From: Rhodoplanes serenus
GTDB lineage: Bacteria; Pseudomonadota; Alphaproteobacteria; Rhizobiales; Xanthobacteraceae
DNA length: 64,000 nt
Assembly (NCBI GenBank): GCA_009720755.1
Contig: WNKV01000001.1
Location: 124,001-188,000, forward strand
Direction: 5' to 3'
Part shown: piece after piece, positions 60,770 to 64,000 of the stretch
Layout of the letters: each line of letters opens with the position of its first letter
Position numbering within the stretch: the first letter of the stretch is position 1
Made by a program: the position numbers and the translations under genes
Notes under the pieces: model-generated
Database searches by the model: none
The model's input: the letters and a program-made list of their open reading frames with translations, nothing else
Told to the model about the DNA's origin: nothing

Positions 60770-61375
60770 TCAGGCCCAGGGGCGCTGCTCGCGGGCCTGC
60801 TGCTCGAAGCTGGTGATGCGCGACTGCTTCTCCAGCGTCAGGCCGATGTCGTCGAGGCCGTTGAGCAGGCAGTGCTTGCGGTGCGGATCGACGTCGAAGC
60901 GGATCACACCGCCGTCGGGACCGCGAATCTCCTGCTTGGCGAGATCGATGGTGAGCCGCGCATTGGCGCCGCGCTCGGCATCGTCGAACAGCTTCTCCAG
61001 GTCCTCGGGCGAGACCTTGATGGGCAGGATGCCGTTCTTGAAGCAGTTGTTGTAGAAGATGTCGCCGAACGAGGTGGAGATCACGGCGCGGATGCCGTAG
61101 TCGAGCAGTGCCCAGGGGGCGTGCTCGCGCGACGAGCCGCAGCCGAAATTGTCGCCGGCGACGAGAATCTTCGCCTCGCGATAGGCGGGCTTGTTGAGGA
61201 CGAAGTCGGGGTTCTCCGAGCCGTCGTCGCGGAAGCGCTTCTCGGCGAACAGGCCCTTGCCGAGCCCGGTGCGCTTGATGGTCTTCAGGTACTGCTTCGG
61301 AATGATCGCGTCGGTGTCGACGTTGATGGTCCGCAGCGGCGCGGCGATGCCTTCGAGAACGGTGAACGTGTCCAT
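60770..61375 (-). CDS. leuD: 3-isopropylmalate dehydratase small subunit (201 aa)
   Basis: Swivelling domain of isopropylmalate isomerase in leucine biosynthesis; pairs with LeuC (not in window). Features are [34 protein letters not shown] and [14 protein letters not shown]. Length is standard. The ATG at 61375 fits the family start [16 protein letters not shown]; the frame stays open upstream without coding character. Upstream at 61381-61440 is a short tandem repeat of CCTGGTCGGCGCGGT. Confidence 0.96.
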   Translation of the reverse strand: MDTFTVLEGIAAPLRTINVDTDAIIPKQYLKTIKRTGLGKGLFAEKRFRDDGSENPDFVLNKPAYREAKILVAGDNFGCGSSREHAPWALLDYGIRAVISTSFGDIFYNNCFKNGILPIKVSPEDLEKLFDDAERGANARLTIDLAKQEIRGPDGGVIRFDVDPHRKHCLLNGLDDIGLTLEKQSRITSFEQQAREQRPWA

Positions 61376-61571
61376 GCGGGCGGTCCTGGTCGGCGCGGTC
61401 CTGGTCGGCGCGGTGCTAATCGGCTCGGGTGCTGGTCGGCGCACGCTCGATCGGCTGGTCATGGACGCTCGGGGCGCCGGGGTCAAGTCGAGGAGCCGCC
61501 GCGGGGGGCGCCCGGCGCGCCAAGGGTCAATTCGAGGCGCCACCGCGGCGGGACCGCCCGGCGGGCCGGGG

Positions 61572-62012
61572 TCAGCCGGCCGCCTTCTCGATCGCCGCCA
61601 TGTCGTCGTCCGACAGCCCGAAGTGGTGGCCGATCTCGTGCACCAGCACATGGGTGACGATCGCCCCCAGGGTCTCGTCGTGCTCGGCCCAGTAATCGAG
61701 GATGGGGCGCCGATAGAGCCAGACCATGTTGGGCATCTGCACCGGCGCGCTGTCGGAGCGGAACGGCAGCCCGATGCCCTGGAACAGGCCGAGCAGGTCG
61801 AACTCGCTGTCCAGGCGCATGTGGTCGAGCACCTCCTCGGTGGGAAACTCGTCGACCTGGATCACCAGCCCGTCGCACATCCGGCGAAAACGGGCGGGAA
61901 GCCGCCGGAACACCTCGGTGGCGAGCACCTCGAACTCGGCCAGGCTCGGGGCCTTGATGGCGCGCCAGGCGAGCGGATCGGACAGCGGAGACACGGACGA
62001 AGATTCGGACAT
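61572..62012 (-). CDS. zincin-like metallopeptidase family protein (146 aa)
   Basis: Small cytosolic protein of the DUF1025/zincin-like family. The HExxH motif is present as [15 protein letters not shown] near the C-terminus, with the third ligand expected among the downstream acidic residues. [17 protein letters not shown] precedes it, as is usual. GAAAGAGCG lies upstream of the ATG at 62012. Proteolytic activity has not been shown for most members. Cell-envelope or regulatory roles are not inferable from this context. Confidence 0.88.
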   Translation of the reverse strand: MSESSSVSPLSDPLAWRAIKAPSLAEFEVLATEVFRRLPARFRRMCDGLVIQVDEFPTEEVLDHMRLDSEFDLLGLFQGIGLPFRSDSAPVQMPNMVWLYRRPILDYWAEHDETLGAIVTHVLVHEIGHHFGLSDDDMAAIEKAAG

Positions 62013-62141
62013 CGCTCTTTCGGGGCCGGGATCGGCGCGGCCACGCCGCCGCAGCCGGTCGACCCGCCGCGCGGGCCGCACCGGCAGATTGACATGAACC
62101 GCGCCGATGCGCGAGGTTCGGCCGACAGGGGAGGGCCGATC

Positions 62142-62399
62142 ATGCGGGGCATCAAGGTCGTCGGCGCGGCGCTGCTGGCGCTCGGTCTCCTGGTGGCCGC
62201 CGACAGCGTTCCGGCCGCCGCCCAGTCCGGCCTGCGGACCGACGAGCCCGCCCGCCGCGCCGCCCGGGCACCGACCCGCATCCAGGTCACCCCGACCCGC
62301 CGCCTCTACCGCGAATGCGTCGACTGGCTGGCGGTGGAGCGGCGCCCCTCCGGCGACGTCATCACGCCGCAGATGCGCTGCCGCTGGGCCTATCGCTGA
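62142..62399 (+). CDS. small secreted hypothetical protein (85 aa)
   Basis: No named family. A Sec signal peptide is clear (VVGAALLALGLLVAADSVPA, likely cleavage at AAAQ-SGL). The mature ~55 residues are Arg-rich and contain two Cys (YRECVDWLAVERRPSGD and MRCRWAYR) that could form a disulfide. GGGGAGGG lies before the ATG at 62142. Similar short exported proteins are common in Hyphomicrobiales, function unknown. Confidence 0.7.
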   Translation: MRGIKVVGAALLALGLLVAADSVPAAAQSGLRTDEPARRAARAPTRIQVTPTRRLYRECVDWLAVERRPSGDVITPQMRCRWAYR

Positions 62400-62430
62400 T
62401 CGGTCGCAGCCGGGCCGCCACGGACTTGCT

Positions 62431-63018
62431 CTAGCTCGGCCAGGCGCGCAGCGCCGTGTCGGCCACCTTGTGCAGCGCCTCGCGGGTGGCGCCACCGGCG
62501 GCGTGAACCGACATGCCCTCCAGGACGGTGGCGAAGTACCCCGCAAGCGCCGCCGGGTCGGCGTCGGCGGGCAGCTCCCCGTTCGCCTGCGCGGCCGCGA
62601 ACCTGTCGCGCATCACCCGCTCGCCCTCGCAGCGGCACTCCACCATCTGGCGGTGAACGTCCTGCGCCATGTCGCTGCATGCGAGGGTGCCGCGCACCAA
62701 CAGGCAGCCCGGTGGGTTGGCCGGATCGGTCATGAAGTCGGCGGTGCCGTGCAGCAGCCGCTCCACCAGCCCGCGGGCGGTCGGCTCCTTCATGGCGTCG
62801 TCCCAGAATGTGGTGCGCACCGCCAGGTAGCGATCGAGGACCTTGCGGAACAGGCCCTCCTTGTTGCCGAAGGCCGCATAGAGGCTGGGCGGGTTGATGC
62901 CCATGGCCTGGGTCAGCTCGGCGATCGAGGCCCCCTCGAATCCGCGCCGCCAGAACACCGCCAGGGCGCGATCGAGGGCCTCGTCCATGTCGAACTCCCG
63001 CGGACGTCCCAGTCGCAT
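62431..63018 (-). CDS. TetR/AcrR-family repressor (195 aa)
   Basis: DNA-binding regulator divergent from an RND adaptor gene and therefore its likely repressor. The N-terminal HTH is ASIAELTQAMGINPPSLYAAF with the typical FGNKEGLFRKVL following. A Cys-containing effector domain (GCLLVRGTLACSD, MVECRCEGE) follows, as in AcrR-like or redox-sensitive members. GGTGGAGAG precedes the ATG at 63018. The effector is unknown. Confidence 0.92.
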   Translation of the reverse strand: MRLGRPREFDMDEALDRALAVFWRRGFEGASIAELTQAMGINPPSLYAAFGNKEGLFRKVLDRYLAVRTTFWDDAMKEPTARGLVERLLHGTADFMTDPANPPGCLLVRGTLACSDMAQDVHRQMVECRCEGERVMRDRFAAAQANGELPADADPAALAGYFATVLEGMSVHAAGGATREALHKVADTALRAWPS

Positions 63019-63062
63019 CTCTCTCCACCTTCTTGTTTTTTACTGATCGTTATATAAGTCCC

Positions 63063-63104
63063 TTGACGGCGACCGTCCACCACCCTTATGTAGCACTCAC
63101 TACA
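63063..63104 (+). promoter_or_regulatory. promoter and TetR-type operator of the RND adaptor gene
   Basis: TTGACG (63063-63068), 18 bp, then TATGTA (63087-63092) form a sigma-70-like promoter. The palindrome TGTAG-CACTCA-CTACA at 63089-63104 overlaps the -10 element, an ideal position for repression by the adjacent TetR protein. The region is AT-rich relative to the surroundings. Binding is inferred. Confidence 0.6.
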
Positions 63105-63128
63105 AATTAGCTGGTGACGGAGCCTACC

Positions 63129-64000
63129 ATGACACCCCCTCTCCGCCGACTTCTCATCGGCACCGCCGTGGCCGCCATTCTCGTGGGCGGAGCCGCCGGA
63201 CTGATGCGGCTCGGCACCGGCGACGCGCGGTCGAGCAGCGGAGGCTCGGCCGCCGCCGCGCAGGTGACGGTGCCGGTCGCCACCGTGGCGCGCCGCGACG
63301 TCACGCTCTACGAGGAGTTCTCTGGCCGGCTGGAAGCGATCGAGCGGGTGGAGGTGCGGCCGCGGGTGGCCGGCGCCATCCAGAGCATCCACTTCGTCGA
63401 GGGCGCCCTGGTGCGCCAGGGCGACCTGCTGGTGACCATCGATCCCGCCCCCTACGCGGCCGAGGTGGCACGCGCCGAGGCGCAGGTCGCCGCCGCCGAG
63501 GCGCGGCTCGCCCTCGCCCGCAACGACCTCGATCGCGGCCAGCAGCTATGGACCTCCCGCACGGTGTCGCAGCGCGACCTCGACCAGCGCGTCAATGCCG
63601 AGCGCGAGGCCGCCGCCAATCTGGAAGCCGCCCGGGCCAGTCTCGCGACGGCGCGCCTCAATCTCGGCTGGACCGAGGTGCGGGCGCCGGTCTCCGGCCG
63701 GGTCGGCCGCCAGGACATCACGGTCGGCAACCTGGTGGCGGCGGGCGCCGGCGCCCCGGTGCTGACCACGCTGGTGTCGACCGACCCGATCTATGCGGGC
63801 TTCAACGCCGACGAGCGCACGGTGGCGCGGGCGCTCGGCGGCCTCGACGGCAATGCCGATCCGCACACCGCGGTCGACCGCATCCCGGTGCTGATGGACG
63901 ACCCCTCGCGCGACGAGCCGCGCCAAGGCTGGGTGCAGCTCATCGACAACCAGGTCGACGGGCGCACCGGCACGGTGCGGGTGCGGGCCGTGTTCGACAA
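63129..64000 (+). CDS. RND efflux periplasmic adaptor (truncated by window end, first 290 aa)
   Basis: Membrane fusion protein of an HAE1-type efflux system; the pump gene is expected just beyond the window. An N-terminal signal/anchor helix (LLIGTAVAAILVGGAAGL) is followed by RRDVTLYEEFSGRLEAIE, the barrel-sandwich half VRPRVAGAIQSIHFVEGA, a coiled alpha-hairpin rich in Ala/Glu/Arg, and the second lipoyl half RAPVSGRVGRQDITVGN, as in MexE/AcrA. CGGAG precedes the ATG. It is divergent from tetR with a shared operator. The gene is open to the last base. Confidence 0.93.
   Translation, partial: MTPPLRRLLIGTAVAAILVGGAAGLMRLGTGDARSSSGGSAAAAQVTVPVATVARRDVTLYEEFSGRLEAIERVEVRPRVAGAIQSIHFVEGALVRQGDLLVTIDPAPYAAEVARAEAQVAAAEARLALARNDLDRGQQLWTSRTVSQRDLDQRVNAEREAAANLEAARASLATARLNLGWTEVRAPVSGRVGRQDITVGNLVAAGAGAPVLTTLVSTDPIYAGFNADERTVARALGGLDGNADPHTAVDRIPVLMDDPSRDEPRQGWVQLIDNQVDGRTGTVRVRAVFD

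Overview
The window is uniformly high-GC and densely coded. It contains bacteriochlorophyll and carotenoid genes (crtB, crtI, bchI, bchD, bchO), a class I fructose-1,6-bisphosphatase, TTT-type and RND transport genes, and alphaproteobacterial-style urease and purine genes. This points to a purple non-sulfur alphaproteobacterium, probably Hyphomicrobiales (Rhodopseudomonas / Rhodoplanes / Blastochloris-like). The genus is inferred from gene content only.

Layout. (1) 1-9.4 kb, minus strand: photosynthesis genes. crtI-crtB sits behind a perfect PpsR/CrtJ-type palindrome. The co-directional run bchI-bchD-(alpha/beta hydrolase)-fbp-bchO is separated from crtI by a small AT-rich island carrying an HTH gene overlapped by a 102-aa unknown gene. 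(2) 9.9-16.1 kb: an orphan TTT solute-binding protein divergent from an aspartate dehydrogenase, a VOC protein, an AraC-type regulator, and a complete EF-P module (efp, epmA, epmB). (3) 16.2-27.1 kb: a 233-bp nested inverted repeat, an HAE1-type RND pump with its adaptor, a small membrane protein, adenine deaminase, and a heavy-metal-type RND pump with its adaptor. (4) 27.7-32.9 kb: argG, a 285-bp tandem intergenic repeat, then a tight cluster of a divergent PTPS-like protein, a family 4 glycosyltransferase and a SAM methyltransferase, convergent with a RibD-type reductase. This last group is a candidate uncharacterised small-molecule pathway. (5) 33.2-43.6 kb: cytochrome b561, urease operon ureD-A-[FmdE-like]-B-[GFA]-C, urate hydroxylase PuuD, a UraD/HIU-hydrolase fusion, and an NMT1/THI5-like ABC transporter. 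Textbook sigma-54 promoters precede both ureD and the transporter. (6) 43.9-59.5 kb: two divergent operons around an AT-rich palindromic operator. Leftward are rpiR-xdhD-ssnA-PLP enzyme-PLP enzyme-ferredoxin; rightward are ygeY-ygfK-ygeW-arcC, closed by a strong terminator. (7) 59.7-64 kb: an SDR, leuD, a zincin-like protein, a small secreted protein, and tetR divergent from a truncated RND adaptor gene.

How they fit together: 21.7 kb and 33-59.5 kb read as a nitrogen-scavenging purine district. Adenine deaminase feeds hypoxanthine. PuuD and the UraD/HIUase fusion carry urate to allantoin. Urease releases ammonia. The YgeY/YgfK/YgeW/ArcC/SsnA/XdhD set corresponds to the anaerobic purine/urate cluster known from enterobacteria and gut anaerobes and would end in carbamoyl phosphate and ATP. 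A canonical YgeX (diaminopropionate ammonia-lyase) and a hydantoinase (HyuA) are not in the window. Two other PLP enzymes occupy the operon instead. This is the most distinctive part of the sequence.
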